DNA from: Betaproteobacteria bacterium
GTDB taxonomy: Bacteria > Pseudomonadota > Gammaproteobacteria > Burkholderiales > Burkholderiaceae_C
Direction: 5' to 3'
Assembly: GCA_016704535.1 (NCBI GenBank)
Contig: JADIZZ010000007.1
Location: 62,001 to 126,000, forward strand
DNA length: 64,000 bases
Shown here: positions 21,527 to 30,879 of the stretch, one piece after another
How the letters are laid out: every line of letters begins with the position of its first letter
Numbering within the stretch: the stretch's first letter is position 1
Made by a program: the position numbers and the translations under genes
Notes under the pieces: generated by a model
Seen by the model: only the letters and a program-made list of their open reading frames with translations
Database searches by the model: none
What the model was told of the DNA's origin: nothing

Positions 21527-22218
21527 GCGCGCTCGTCGTCAACGATCTCCGGTTCGAGGTGCGGCGCAGTACCCTGCGGCGGACGCTGGAGATCACCGTC
21601 GATCGCGGTGGCGAGCTGATCCTCTCGGCACCACCAGAGGTGCCTGACGCCAGGCTGCGCGACTTCGTACAGCGCAAGCGCATGTGGGTTTACAAGCAGC
21701 TTGCGCGCAAGGAGGTGCTCGGTCGCGAGACGCCGAGAAAGGTGTTCACCGAGGGCGAGGGGCTTGCCTACCTGGGCAGGTCCTACCGGCTGCGTCTGGT
21801 GGCCGAGTCCGACGCCGCCGTGAAGCTTGTAGGTGGGCGCTTCGTCATGCCCAAGGCGCTGGCACGGGACGGGCGTGAACACATGATCCGCTGGTACTGC
21901 GCCCGCGCCCAACCATGGCTGGCGAGCAAGGTGAACGACTTCGCGGCTAGGATGGAGGTGATGCCGGTTGGCGTCCGTGTTCAGGACCTAGGCTACCGCT
22001 GGGGGTCATGTGGCAAGGGCGACTGGCTGTACTTCCACTGGAAGACCATCCTGCTGCCGGCGCGCATCGCCGAGTACCTGGTCGCGCACGAGATGACGCA
22101 TCTGCATGAGCCGCATCACACGCCGGAATTCTGGCGCCGGGTTGAGCGCGCGATGCCTGACTTCGAGAGGCGCAAGGTGTGGCTCGCGGCGCACGGGATC
22201 GGCGTGGAAGGGCTGTAG
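21523..22218 (+). CDS. YgjP-like M48-type metallopeptidase
   Basis: The gene starts with GTG at 21523 inside the hsdR stop (GTGA overlap), which indicates translational coupling. The 231-residue product belongs to the YgjP/DUF45 zinc peptidase group: YRWGSCG (about 158-164), then the zinc motif HEMTHLHEPHHTPEFW (189-204), with two His and a downstream His/Glu as ligands. Such genes often sit directly after hsdR in type I loci; what they process there is not established. Cytoplasmic, with no signal peptide. Confidence 0.88.
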   Translation: MSALVVNDLRFEVRRSTLRRTLEITVDRGGELILSAPPEVPDARLRDFVQRKRMWVYKQLARKEVLGRETPRKVFTEGEGLAYLGRSYRLRLVAESDAAVKLVGGRFVMPKALARDGREHMIRWYCARAQPWLASKVNDFAARMEVMPVGVRVQDLGYRWGSCGKGDWLYFHWKTILLPARIAEYLVAHEMTHLHEPHHTPEFWRRVERAMPDFERRKVWLAAHGIGVEGL

Positions 22219-22265
22219 CCCGAAGCCCCGGCACAGTGCAGCCTCGCCCCGATCAAGGAACATCC

Positions 22266-22796
22266 ATGAAGCCTAACTGCGCCGACCTGCTCTCAGCGAT
22301 CTCGTTCGCCGCGCACAAGCACCGGGCGCAACGGCGCAAGGATGCCGAGGCCAGCCCGTACATCAACCATCCGATTGCGCTGGCCCACGTCCTGGCCACC
22401 GAGGGCCGCGTCACGGACCTGAAGACGCTGCTGGCCGCGGTGCTGCACGACACGGTCGAGGACACCGAGACGACCTATACCGAGCTGTTCGATCACTTCG
22501 GGAAGAAGGTCGCCGACGTGGTCATGGAGGTGACCGACGACAAGACGCTGCCCAAGGCGGATAGGAAGCGCGCCCAGATCGAGCACGCGCCTCACATGAG
22601 CAAGCGCGCGACGTTGGTCAAGCTGGCCGACAAGACTTGCAACCTGCGTGACGTGGTTACGAGCCCGCCGGCCGACTGGCCGCTCCAGCGCCGGCGGGAA
22701 TACTTCGACTGGGCCTGCGCGGTGGTCGATGCCCTGCCCGTCGTCAACAAGAGGATGCTGAAGGCGTTCCGCGCTGCGTTCGATGCTCGGCCGTAA
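22266..22796 (+). CDS. MESH1/SpoT-like HD-domain hydrolase
   Basis: The 176-residue single-domain protein has the HD signature of (p)ppGpp hydrolases: AHKHRAQ (His 17), YINHP (His 35), VLHDTVEDT (His 61, Asp 62, Glu-Asp 65-66) and KLADKTCNL near 120. There is no synthetase or TGS domain, as in small alarmone hydrolases (MESH1-like). The ATG at 22266 follows AAGGAA. It lies 47 bases after the metallopeptidase gene and is probably the last gene of the operon. Removal of alarmone-like nucleotides in connection with the defence locus is inference. Confidence 0.82.
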   Translation: MKPNCADLLSAISFAAHKHRAQRRKDAEASPYINHPIALAHVLATEGRVTDLKTLLAAVLHDTVEDTETTYTELFDHFGKKVADVVMEVTDDKTLPKADRKRAQIEHAPHMSKRATLVKLADKTCNLRDVVTSPPADWPLQRRREYFDWACAVVDALPVVNKRMLKAFRAAFDARP

Positions 22797-23406
22797 GTGT
22801 GCAATGCGGAACTGCCGGCGATGCCGATTCGGGTGAGCTTTCGGACAGGCTGAAGCTGCCGCACTCGGCACCGAAGTCGGATTCGCTGCGCGCTCGCTCT
22901 GGAGCGACGAAGATGTCCGGCGTCACCGACCTGATCCTTCACGAGGTCGCGCGATCGCTGCGAACGCAGACCCGCTATCTCCCAGGCTAGCCCTCCGGTC
23001 GTGTGCCGGAGCGGCCCCGCCCAATTCAACTTCGGTACTTGGGCTCATCGTCGGCGCCGGGATCGCGGCAGATCGGTTCCCGGAACGGACCCGGACCGGG
23101 GCGCGCAGCTCAGCGAGGCTGGCGACTCGCCCAGATCGAGGCGGATCGAGGTGCCTCAGGTGCGTCTCAGCTCCGTAGTGGCTCGGTATTGGCCCCGATG
23201 TGGCCTGGGCGGGGGAGTGTTAAGAATTTCCGAGTGTTCAAAATTCTTATGCGCAACGCTGCACACGTCGCCGAAGCGAAGCCCACAATTCCCCGAAACC
23301 GGGGGATGTAGCACCTCGCACCGGAGTGGACACTTCACGGTGGCGGAATCGCGTGAGCGGGAACCAGGTCCTTGCAGTTCCTCAAGTTGGTGGGAGATAT
23401 GCAGTC
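22797..23406. other. 600-base gap after the defence island
   Basis: No convincing gene. A short hairpin, CTCCGG/CCGGAG, lies at about 22993-23011 without a T-tract. The last bases carry the ribosome binding site (GGGAGA) of the exported protein gene starting at 23407. Confidence 0.45.
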
Positions 23407-24111
23407 ATGGGTGTTTTCCGAAAATCCGTCTTTGATGCGTCAGACAGATGCTGGCGGTTGTCTACAGCATTGTCGGCCGCGGTGCTGCTCAGCTGCCCTG
23501 GCGTGTCGTCTGCGGCGCCGATGTCATTTGGAAAACTGACTACCGACTTCGATCAAGTCATCGTCGACTCCCTGAATAACCGCGAATGGCTGCGGTGGGA
23601 CAAGCTAATGACCTTGACCTATGCAGAAACCGTCTCGGCCATCGCGCCGGGTGGCCCATACGACGGCTGGCGGATTGCCGGTATTCAAGAGGCTCAGCAC
23701 TTTACTGAGGCCCTTCTCTTTGGGCGCTCGAATGGTTGCACCGTCCTGTCCACAACTGTCACCGAGACTTGTGCAGATGGCCCTCTGCCGGACTTGACGC
23801 CGTTTCTGGGGAACAACTTCACTGGGGGGGAAGACGTGAAGTTCTTTCTTTCCGACAACGGTACGGGGTTCGAGGTGGGACTCTTGCAGTACTACAGAGG
23901 GCAGCAGTTCGATACCGTCAGGAAAGTGAACGACTGGGATAGCATGTCCCGTTCAGATTTGTTCGCACTGTCCCCTCAGCCCATCGGCTGGTTGCTCTAC
24001 CGCGATACGGGCTATGTATCTTTGCCCAATACAATTTCACTGGTCGCAGTGGGCCTTGCCGCGCTCTTTCAGCAGAGTTCGAGGCGAAGGGCACTCCGAA
24101 CCGTCGATTGA
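23407..24111 (+). CDS. Exported protein with PEP-CTERM-like tail
   Basis: The 234-residue protein has an N-terminal signal peptide (ALSAAVLLSCPGVSSAAP) and a body without a recognised domain. It ends in a short sorting-like tail: VSLPNTISLVAVGLAALF followed by a basic cluster, QQSSRRR. The LPNT variant instead of PEP resembles alternative motifs seen among PEP-CTERM proteins of Burkholderiales. It fits with the metalloprotease at 4-5.8 kb as another exosortase substrate. The start at 23407 has GGGAGA about ten bases upstream. Function is unknown. Confidence 0.7.
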   Translation: MGVFRKSVFDASDRCWRLSTALSAAVLLSCPGVSSAAPMSFGKLTTDFDQVIVDSLNNREWLRWDKLMTLTYAETVSAIAPGGPYDGWRIAGIQEAQHFTEALLFGRSNGCTVLSTTVTETCADGPLPDLTPFLGNNFTGGEDVKFFLSDNGTGFEVGLLQYYRGQQFDTVRKVNDWDSMSRSDLFALSPQPIGWLLYRDTGYVSLPNTISLVAVGLAALFQQSSRRRALRTVD

Positions 24112-24285
24112 TCTCTGTCGAAGTCAATCTTCTGGTAGGGCTCGGGATGTGCGGTCTCAGCCGCTACGAGCAAACGGATACCCGACGGCCTTTGTTGTCG
24201 CTATGCGCATCGCCGCGGTGATAACCGCGTCGCACAGTCCGGCGCTGCTGCCGGTGTCGCGGATGCCGCACCCCGCGAACATGCT

Positions 24286-24729
24286 TTGGCGAAGTTGCCG
24301 TCGACTCCCAAGCGCATGCCGGACGCACCAGAACGACAGGAAGGATCGACATCGCGCACCGAGCCGCCATCGGCAACTTCCAGGGAAGCGATGGGTGCAG
24401 CTGCGGTACTGCCGCCCAGGGGCAATGCGGCGCGCGTCGGCGCGGCCGCTGTGCGAGCACCAAGCAATGGCTTGCTCGTTGCGGTCCACAGTGGCGACAT
24501 CGAAGCCGCTCGCACGATCCTGCAAGGCACCGATCCCGACGCTGAGCGCGACGCGGATGGTCGCACGGCCTTGGCGATCGCTGTGTTGCGGGCGAACGTG
24601 CCGCTGGTGAAGCTGCTGCTCGAAAGCGGCGCAAACCGGCGCGCTGTGGATCGGTTTGGGCACACACCGGTGAGTTACGCCAACGCAAGTGCTGACACAG
24701 CGTTGCAGCAAGCCTTTGGGAAGCCTTGA
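24286..24729 (+). CDS. Ankyrin-repeat protein, 5' end uncertain
   Basis: Residues from about 60 to 147 form two to three ankyrin repeats (LLVAVHSGDIEAARTIL, DGRTALAIAV...VKLLLESGA, FGHTPVSYA). The only start in this frame is a TTG at 24286 with no clear ribosome binding site. A possible signal-like segment beginning with an ATG at 24204 is in another frame. Either translation starts weakly at the TTG, or a frameshift has separated the leader from the repeats. A binding role is usual for the family; the partner is unknown. Confidence 0.55.
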   Translation: MAKLPSTPKRMPDAPERQEGSTSRTEPPSATSREAMGAAAVLPPRGNAARVGAAAVRAPSNGLLVAVHSGDIEAARTILQGTDPDAERDADGRTALAIAVLRANVPLVKLLLESGANRRAVDRFGHTPVSYANASADTALQQAFGKP

Positions 24730-24953
24730 ACCGCAAGGCTTGCGGAAGAAGAAGTCGCGGCGTTCGCGTTCTCGACGACCGATTCCACCGAGCAGAAACG
24801 CACCGAGCAAGACGCCCTGGTCGTGGCCCGACATCGGCAACGGCGGGTCAGTTCGCCCCCGCTCCGCGAACAGTCGCAACCGCTGCACAGCTGACGGCCA
24901 GCAAGACGACGTCGATGCGCCAGCAATCCTCCCCAGCGGCTGGGACGGCTGAC

Positions 24954-25037
24954 TGCAAGTCCTGGTTGTCCTGCAAGTCCTGGTCGTACGGCGCCGGCGT
25001 TGAGTTGGCAGGAAATCCGGGACATCCAGGACATGGA
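24954..25037. repeat. Nonamer repeat element, second copy
   Basis: The left arm has alternating TGCAAGTCCTGG and GTCCTGCAAG units. A GC-rich spacer (GGCGCCGGCG) follows, and the right arm has GGACATCCAGGACATGG. The arms are complementary, so an RNA or single strand could fold into a long imperfect hairpin. Same family as the elements at 8.6 and 40.4 kb. Confidence 0.7.
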
Positions 25038-25273
25038 TGAGCAGAGAAGTCACGCGCTGAGAGACACACCCACAGCTCAGGCTGCACGTCGCATTTGCCC
25101 TGCGATGGCGTGCGTCGCAGCCATGCCGGCGCCGCCAGCGCGTCGTCGGCAAAGGGTGGATCGAGTCGACCCGCAGAATGGCATCGACAGTTTGAGCGCG
25201 ATGTCATGTAATTCGCGCGCGTCGGCACAGGGGATCGATCCCGACCCCACCGAGTCTGTCTGGAGAATCCTCG

Positions 25274-26947
25274 ATGGCCACGTCCCTGCCCACCTACACG
25301 GGCGACATGACCGCTTTGGTGCGGCCCACCGGGCATCCCGTCACCGACGCCCTCATCGTCGGCTCGAAGTGGGGCACGGGAGGGGCCGGCACCGGCGCCA
25401 CCGTCACCTTCTCGTTCCCGGACGCGGTCGACAAGTTCGACAAGCGTGACGGTGTCGCCGGGAACTACAACCCGGCGGAGCAGACCCAGGGGGGCTACGC
25501 TGCCTATCTGCAGGGTTTCGTGGCGTTTGGCGCTGCCGAACAGGCGGCCGCGCGCCAGGTGCTCGCTTCCTGGGCCGCGGTGGCCAACCTGCAGCTCGTC
25601 GAGGTCGCGGCCACAACCGTCGATGCCGGCGTGCTGCGCTTCGGGTATACGGGCGGGCTGGGGGGAACGACCTACGCGGTGTCGGCATTTCCGCAGGACT
25701 TCGCCGGCGCCGGCGACACCTGGATGAACAGGGCCTTCCTGTTTCCCGAGGGCTGGGCCGCCGGCACGCAGAACTTCCTCACGCTGCTGCACGAGGTCGG
25801 GCATGCCATCGGCCTGAAACATCCCCACGACACCGGCATGAGCGGTGAGCCAGGCTGGCCAGTCAACCCCGCCGTGCTGCCCAAGATCGGAGAAGACACG
25901 CTGACGGGTTACTCGACACAGAACATGGTGATGGCGTACAACGACATCCCCGGCATGGGAGCGCCGCTGCAGGCCGACTTCGCGCCCACGACGCCGATGA
26001 AGGTGGACATCGACGCCATCCAGTATTTGTACGGCCCGAACCTGGCCCACAACGCCGGCGACACGGTGTACACGTATGAGTCCGCGGTGCGCTACAACGA
26101 GACTGTCTGGGACGGCGGCGGCAACGACACGATCGAGGCTTCTGGCATGGACGATGTCGGCATCGACCTGACGCCCGGCAGTTGGAGCATCGTCGGCGCG
26201 CCGCTGACATTCTCAGAGCGCGATCCGGCGACACTGGCCGTGGTCGGACCCCGCCCCGACTTGACCGACCCGTTCACGGTGTACATCTACGACACCGTGC
26301 TGATTGAGAATGCCATTGGCGGCGGTGGCAACGACATCTTGCTCGGCAATTTGGCCGACAACCGGCTGCAGGGTGGCGCCGGCAACGATGCGCTGGATGG
26401 GGCTCTGGGTATCGACTTGGCTATCTACAGCGCGGCGCGTGCCGGGGCCGCGTTCAGCGTCACGGCAACCGGCTTCACGGTGACGTCGGCGGCCGATGGC
26501 ACGGATGCCCTGGCCAATGTCGAACGGCTGAGGTTTGCCGATACCAGTGTCGCCTTGGACTTGCCCGGGAATGCGGGGATGGTCGCCAAGATCCTGGGCT
26601 CGGTATTCGGTCGGGATGCGGTGTCCAACGAGGAGTACGCCGGCATCGGCCTGTACTACATCGACGGGGGCATGAGCTACGAGAGCCTGATGCAGCTGGC
26701 TATCGATGCGCGCCTGGGTGCAGGTGCAAGTCACCATGCGGTCGTGGACCTTCTGTACACGAACGTGGTCGGCGTCCCACCTGGCGATGTTGATCGGGGC
26801 TACTTCGTCGGCCTGCTGGACAGCGGCGTCTACACGGTGGCGGGCCTGGGCGTGATGGCGGCGGACATCGACCTCAATGTGGCCAACATCAACCTGGTTG
26901 GGCTGGCGCAGCAGGGCTTGGAGTACGTGCCGTACCTCGGGGGGTGA
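25274..26947 (+). CDS. Serralysin-like M10 metalloprotease with RTX-type repeats
   Basis: The 557-residue protein has no signal peptide, as expected for type I secretion. The catalytic domain carries HEVGHAIGLKH (His 173, Glu 174, His 177, His 183) and the Met-turn VMAYND (about 219-224). Calcium-binding nonapeptide remnants (GGGGNDILLG, GGAGNDALDG) lie at about 352-380. The C-terminal 130 residues (AKILGSVFGRDAVSNEEYAGIGLYY...) look like a DUF4214-type domain. GGAGA lies seven bases upstream of the ATG. No secretion genes are nearby. A frameshifted paralogue lies at 40.7 kb. Confidence 0.87.
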   Translation: MATSLPTYTGDMTALVRPTGHPVTDALIVGSKWGTGGAGTGATVTFSFPDAVDKFDKRDGVAGNYNPAEQTQGGYAAYLQGFVAFGAAEQAAARQVLASWAAVANLQLVEVAATTVDAGVLRFGYTGGLGGTTYAVSAFPQDFAGAGDTWMNRAFLFPEGWAAGTQNFLTLLHEVGHAIGLKHPHDTGMSGEPGWPVNPAVLPKIGEDTLTGYSTQNMVMAYNDIPGMGAPLQADFAPTTPMKVDIDAIQYLYGPNLAHNAGDTVYTYESAVRYNETVWDGGGNDTIEASGMDDVGIDLTPGSWSIVGAPLTFSERDPATLAVVGPRPDLTDPFTVYIYDTVLIENAIGGGGNDILLGNLADNRLQGGAGNDALDGALGIDLAIYSAARAGAAFSVTATGFTVTSAADGTDALANVERLRFADTSVALDLPGNAGMVAKILGSVFGRDAVSNEEYAGIGLYYIDGGMSYESLMQLAIDARLGAGASHHAVVDLLYTNVVGVPPGDVDRGYFVGLLDSGVYTVAGLGVMAADIDLNVANINLVGLAQQGLEYVPYLGG

Positions 26948-27106
26948 ATACCGGCCGTAGGCGCGGGGTAGTGATCCCTGGGGCTATTACCCCACCACCA
27001 GGCCGCTGATCGCGCAGCCACGGCGGTTCTGGCGCTTTGACAGGGCGTTGATTGCCATGAGCGGCGGTCCTTGGTGGACCTGGGAGCAGCCTGCGGTTAC
27101 CAGAGG

Positions 27107-27253
27107 TCAGGCCGGATTCGTGCTCGCGATTTGTGCCACCAGACCGGCCGGCGCGTCGCTGACCGCCAGCGCATTGACGCCGAGCATCATGCCGAGCGTC
27201 AACACGACTGCGAAACCGAAGGAGGCGATGCGATGGGTGGTGGGGGCGTTCAT
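27107..27253 (-). CDS. 48-residue membrane protein, copy 1
   Basis: This very small protein starts MNAPTTHRIASFGFAVV and has a single hydrophobic segment (FGFAVVLTLGMMLGVNAL), then a short polar tail (ending ASTNPA). The same gene with few changes occurs at 42534-42680. Its conservation, in frame, in both duplicates supports it as real. Function unknown. Confidence 0.6.
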   Translation of the reverse strand: MNAPTTHRIASFGFAVVLTLGMMLGVNALAVSDAPAGLVAQIASTNPA

Positions 27254-27442
27254 GTTGGCTCCGGGGTAGGCGCTTTGGATGTCGATGAATGCACTTTAGG
27301 AACAGCCTGCGTACGCTGCCACCGCCTTGCGACAGCCGGGCCTCAGTGAGCGACAGGCTGTCGCTTGGGCAGATGGACGGCTGCGGCGAAAGGCTGTTGC
27401 AGGGGACACAGCCACGCCACCCCGGTCTTCAGGCTATGCAGC

Positions 27443-27715
27443 AACCGCGAAGCCGTGGCCGAGTGCGGCAAGATCGACCGCTACCGGCGCGAGGTCTGCC
27501 GCGTCCTGGTCGGCGGCTCTGATGCCGGCCTAGAGCAGATCCGGGCTGGACTGGCCTGGTTCTTCAGGCGCTACGCCAAGGAACTGCCCCCGGAGCGACG
27601 CCAGCAGTACGCCGACATGGAAGCTCAGGCGCAGGCCGAGCGGCGCGGGCTGTGGGCTGATGCCGAGCCGGTGGCACCGTGGGAGTGGCGGAGATCGCAA
27701 GCCACCCGGCCTTGA
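27443..27715 (+). pseudogene. C-terminal fragment of a staphylococcal-nuclease-like protein, copy 1
   Basis: The frame encodes the last 90 residues of an SNase-type nuclease: KIDRYRREVCRVLV, GLEQIRAGLAWFFRRYAKEL, then GLWAD and PWEWRR, all typical of the family C-terminus. The N-terminal half, with the first catalytic Arg/Asp residues, is absent and no start is evident. The duplicate at 42871-43143 is truncated at the same point, so truncation preceded the duplication. Confidence 0.75.
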
Positions 27716-27720
27716 CCCGG

Positions 27721-28149
27721 CTATGCATCGAGCAATGCCATGGTCTTCGCATCAGGCTCACCCTGGAAGAATCGACCGAGGACCTGGGCGAACGTAGGCT
27801 CATCGCCAGCCACCAGCGAGAAGAGAGTCATGCACGACCTCAGCTTGATGTCGTCCGGCGTGCCGAAGATTTCGTGCGCCGTCTTCCCGCGGGTGTTCAG
27901 GACGAGTTGGGCGCAGTGCTTCAAGCGCGGCCCCAGCAGGGGGTGTTGCCAGTAGGCCAGCGCCTCGTCCTTTGACCCGATGCCGAAGAACTGGGCCGTG
28001 TTGCTGCGCCCAAGGGCCTTCAGTTGGGGGAAGATGAACCACATCCAGTGGCTGGACTTCCTGCCCGAACTGAGATCGGCGCACACCGCGGCGTAGACCG
28101 GGGCCTGGGCTTCAACGAATCGGTTCAGGCTGGCGTGTGACGGGTTCAT
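27721..28149 (-). CDS. DUF1810 family protein, copy 1
   Basis: The 142-residue protein matches the DUF1810 pattern: LNRFVEAQ, then HWMWFIFPQ, ALAYWQHPLLGPRL, and TPDDIKLRSCMTLF near the C-terminus. The length is that of the family. The function is unknown. It lies downstream of cassette-type genes on the same strand, although no attC separates it from the next gene upstream. Confidence 0.87.
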   Translation of the reverse strand: MNPSHASLNRFVEAQAPVYAAVCADLSSGRKSSHWMWFIFPQLKALGRSNTAQFFGIGSKDEALAYWQHPLLGPRLKHCAQLVLNTRGKTAHEIFGTPDDIKLRSCMTLFSLVAGDEPTFAQVLGRFFQGEPDAKTMALLDA

Positions 28150-28200
28150 CGCTCTATGGGCGGCATGGAGTCCACACTAGTTCCCGGACATCGATCGGGC

Positions 28201-28650
28201 TTAAGCCGCACCTGCCGCCAAACGTACAGAACACTCGATCTTGTTGAACTCGGGATTCGATGCCTCAAGATCAGCGCAGAGGTAGTCGTGCATGGTGAGT
28301 TGCACAGCCTGCCACGCGCTGCAAAGCACGATAGAAAGAACGCGGTAGTTGGCCCCTCCGTCCCACAGGTCGAGCCTTGAGCGATACAAATCGCCCTCCT
28401 GTAGGCCAGCGTCCTCCATGACCGACCAGTTCGCTTCAGGATCCGCATCGAATCCTCGTCGATGGGCTTGCTGAATGTACTCAGCAAAGCAGCGCGCCGA
28501 TGGCTTTGGTGGGTCTGAGTTGATCGTCTTCGAGTACAGGCCCTTCGTCCCGTCGGGCGCCTCAATGTACGAGATCCCGATGCCGGAGTCCTTCAATTCC
28601 CAGTCGTCTGGGACGACGAACTCCCAGCGTCCAATTTCAGCGATTGGCAT
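28201..28650 (-). CDS. Cassette-type hypothetical protein, copy 1
   Basis: The 149-residue protein starts MPIAEIGRWEFVVPDDWEL. An upstream ATG would read through the attC site, so 28650 is preferred. No domain is recognised; the start is reminiscent of small immunity-type proteins, but this is only an impression. A near-identical gene lies at 43629-44078. An attC lies immediately upstream on the same strand, as expected in a cassette array. Confidence 0.65.
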   Translation of the reverse strand: MPIAEIGRWEFVVPDDWELKDSGIGISYIEAPDGTKGLYSKTINSDPPKPSARCFAEYIQQAHRRGFDADPEANWSVMEDAGLQEGDLYRSRLDLWDGGANYRVLSIVLCSAWQAVQLTMHDYLCADLEASNPEFNKIECSVRLAAGAA

Positions 28651-28673
28651 GACGGCAGTGGGGGGCTTTTGGG

Positions 28674-28800
28674 GCGCAACGTTCGAGCTGCTGATCAGGC
28701 GACGACGGCAGGAGATCAAGCCCGGGCTGGCGAAAATTCACCGCGTCAGGCCGGGCCTGGTGGCCTGCCGTTGGCGCTCCGCATGGACAAGAAGCTAGAC
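28674..28800 (-). repeat. Integron attC site (minus orientation)
   Basis: Read on the minus strand, it begins with the inverse-core-like GTCTAGC right after the stop of the upstream gene. It continues GCGGAGCGCCAACGGCAGGCC and ends at the core GTTGCGC after CTCGAAC. The arms are imperfectly complementary. The same layout recurs at 44102, 44705, 45303, 36966, 37651 and 39938. Confidence 0.75.
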
Positions 28801-28801
28801 C

Positions 28802-29227
28802 TTACTGTATGGCCTTGACCAGGGAAACCACTGTAGGACGCTCAAGCATGTGGGCGACGTACTTGCCATCCTTGGCCTCGACGCGAATCCCGAAGACTGT
28901 GTTGTCATCGTAGGTTGCACGCTGCCGAGTTGAAGCGTTCGTGTTTCTCGCGAAAGTCAGTACTCCGAAGGACTCCACATCAGGAGTTGTCGCGGCGTAG
29001 TGTGCGATTCGCGCGATTTCCTCTGCTCCAAGTCGATGGTCAGCCTCTTCAGGGATTCCTTCGCGACGCTCCGTCGTAGGGTAGAGCACGTACTGGCGAT
29101 TCTTCATCTCATCACTCCAGATCGTGAAGATCGCTCGTCTTCCATCCGATGAAACTGCTGACCACGACCAGCGCGTGTTTTTCAGCGGGCATCCGAGATG
29201 GACGAAGAATTCAGAGAAGGTACGCAT
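28802..29227 (-). CDS. Cassette-type hypothetical protein
   Basis: The 141-residue protein starts MRTFSEFFVHLGCPLKNTRW. It has no recognised domain. Its stop is two bases from the attC at 28800, the normal arrangement of a gene cassette. Codon use and GC content appear lower than in the flanking chromosomal genes, which fits cassette origin. Function unknown. Confidence 0.65.
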   Translation of the reverse strand: MRTFSEFFVHLGCPLKNTRWSWSAVSSDGRRAIFTIWSDEMKNRQYVLYPTTERREGIPEEADHRLGAEEIARIAHYAATTPDVESFGVLTFARNTNASTRQRATYDDNTVFGIRVEAKDGKYVAHMLERPTVVSLVKAIQ

Positions 29228-29331
29228 AGAAGCAACTTGCGGGGTTAGGCGGCGCTGTGCGCATGCTGGCCTGCACGATGGGTCAATCCCATAATGACCG
29301 ACAGTTCAACCGCGATGATTTGATGCTCAGC

Positions 29332-29526
29332 CTAAAGTTCTGGTGGCCTCGTCAAGTCGGCGTCGACGTTCATCAACACGCTCGCCAACTCCAACGTGCG
29401 CCACAGACTTGCCGGCATCTGCATGATGAGCTCCGGGGTCCTGGCCTTGGCGATGTAGGCGCCGATCTCGAAGTGCTGCTCGGGCGTCAAGAGGTTCAGG
29501 CTGAGCATCTCATCGAGCGTTTGCAT
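29332..29526 (-). CDS. 64-residue hypothetical protein
   Basis: It starts MQTLDEMLSLNLLTPEQHFE and is predicted all-helical, without signal peptide or membrane segment. A weak AAGGTG lies upstream. It looks like a conserved small Burkholderiales protein, but I cannot name a family. A longer upstream start is possible but would add an unconserved Arg/Pro-rich leader. Confidence 0.55.
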   Translation of the reverse strand: MQTLDEMLSLNLLTPEQHFEIGAYIAKARTPELIMQMPASLWRTLELASVLMNVDADLTRPPEL

Positions 29527-29778
29527 GTGGCACCTTGCGTCAGCCGAAGTCGAGACTGCTATCCCGGGGGCAATCATGGCACGACACGATGTTCGCGCTT
29601 CAGGCAGCCGGTTGCCAGGAACTTCCGGCACCGGACCGCCGTCCACCCCCATCCGGACGCGTCGGTGCGGTGCTGCATGCCATGGGCGAAGTGGAGACCC
29701 CAGCCCCAGGCGCGGCCCCGCCGAATCATGACCGGGTAACTTTCAGGGTAACTTTGACAGATTTGATGAAGATGGCCA

Positions 29779-30058
29779 GGTAGTTCGGTAGAAACACGGC
29801 CTACCACCGCGTTTCCGAAGATGGCCGCCCGATGGGGTGGCCATTTCTCCGTCTATCGGGCGAAGGATCGCTGGAACGGCGTGTCGTGCGCCACGATCCG
29901 CGGTCGGTGCCGATGGGGTCGGACCGAACCATGGCGAACCCGGTGACCCCCGGGGGGGGCCGCAAGCACGCCGAGATTGTCACCATCGCGGTGAACCGCG
30001 GTCGCAATGGGCATCTGCACCGACCATTGGGCAAGGTACAAGAAGAACAGCACGCGAG
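29779..30058 (+). repeat. 280-bp dispersed repeat, copy 1
   Basis: Nearly identical to 49471-49749 with clean breakpoints on both sides. In the second copy the right end continues into the zinc-ribbon membrane protein gene whose first codons it contains. Here it is joined instead to a recombinase fragment. Confidence 0.85.
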
Positions 30059-30064
30059 GGCACG

Positions 30065-30340
30065 ATGAGCGAAAACACCGTGAAGGCCGCGCTTCGTGCG
30101 ATGGGCTTCCCGGCGGATGAGGTCACCGGCCACGGCTTCAGGGCCACGGCTCGCACGATGCTGGCGGAGCGCCTGAACGTGGCTGAGTCCGTCATCGAAG
30201 CGCAGCTTGCGCACAGCGTCAAGGACAGCCTGGGCCGGGCCTATAACCGCACCGAGTTCCTCGTTCAACGCCGCGCCATGATGCAGGTATGGGCGGATTA
30301 CCTGGACAAGCTTCGCACCGGCGTGGTTGTCACGACGTAA
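30065..30340 (+). pseudogene. C-terminal fragment of a tyrosine recombinase (phage-type integrase)
   Basis: The 92 codons encode the last catalytic blocks of a P4-type integrase: TGHGFRATARTML (His and Arg), IEAQLAH and LGRAYNRTEF with the nucleophilic Tyr, then MMQVWADYLDKL. All upstream parts, including the first catalytic Arg, are missing, and the 280-bp repeat adjoins instead. It is inactive and marks a former integrative element. Confidence 0.8.
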
Positions 30341-30879
30341 GCCGGATGGAACGGACCAATCTGCGCTCGGCGCTTCAGGCGACCTTGGATGCATCTGGCC
30401 ACATGCCCAGTAGCAACTTAAACAAGTGCTCAGTGCGCATACGGATGGCCGCCTCGTCCCACTCGTTTGCGTCTTGTCCGTGGAAGTACTGAGTTAGGTT
30501 GAGCTTGCCATATGTCAACAACTCAGGCTTCTTGTCTTTCCACGCTGCATTCTGCAGCGATGAATTGAAGTTGCCCGTTATGAGCGTCAGGTTGCCCAGC
30601 GTGTTCAGCACTGTTTCGCGGCGCATGATGGCCTTCTGCTCGGTCAATGGGTCAGCCTTTGCGTTGGCGGGCAGAGGCCAATAGGTCTGCCAAGCCTGGG
30701 GCATGACGTGCTCAATGGTGAGCTTTTCGGTCAGCGTGAACCGCACCGGGTTTCGAGGAGGCCTGTTGGCTTGAGTCAGACCGACCTGGTCTGACTGCAT
30801 TTGCTGTTCAGTCTTCCTCTCCTCCAGCCCCCCGCAGGGGCCGCCGGAGGCGCCCCCGGTTGGGCCATGTACCCATGGT

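Larger units (their letters stand above)
24840..28800 (+). repeat. Copy 1 of a 4-kb direct duplication
   Basis: The order nonamer element, serralysin gene, 48-residue membrane protein, nuclease fragment, DUF1810 gene, hypothetical gene and attC recurs at about 40270-44215 in the same orientation, with scattered substitutions. Left flanks share the GAACAGTCGCAACCGCTGCA stretch; right flanks diverge within the attC. Confidence 0.85.

Noticed and set aside
29228..29330. Additional attC upstream of the 141-residue cassette gene (GTTAGGC on + at about 29244)
   Set aside because: The core faces the wrong way for the minus-strand cassettes and no complementary arm was found, so it was not called.
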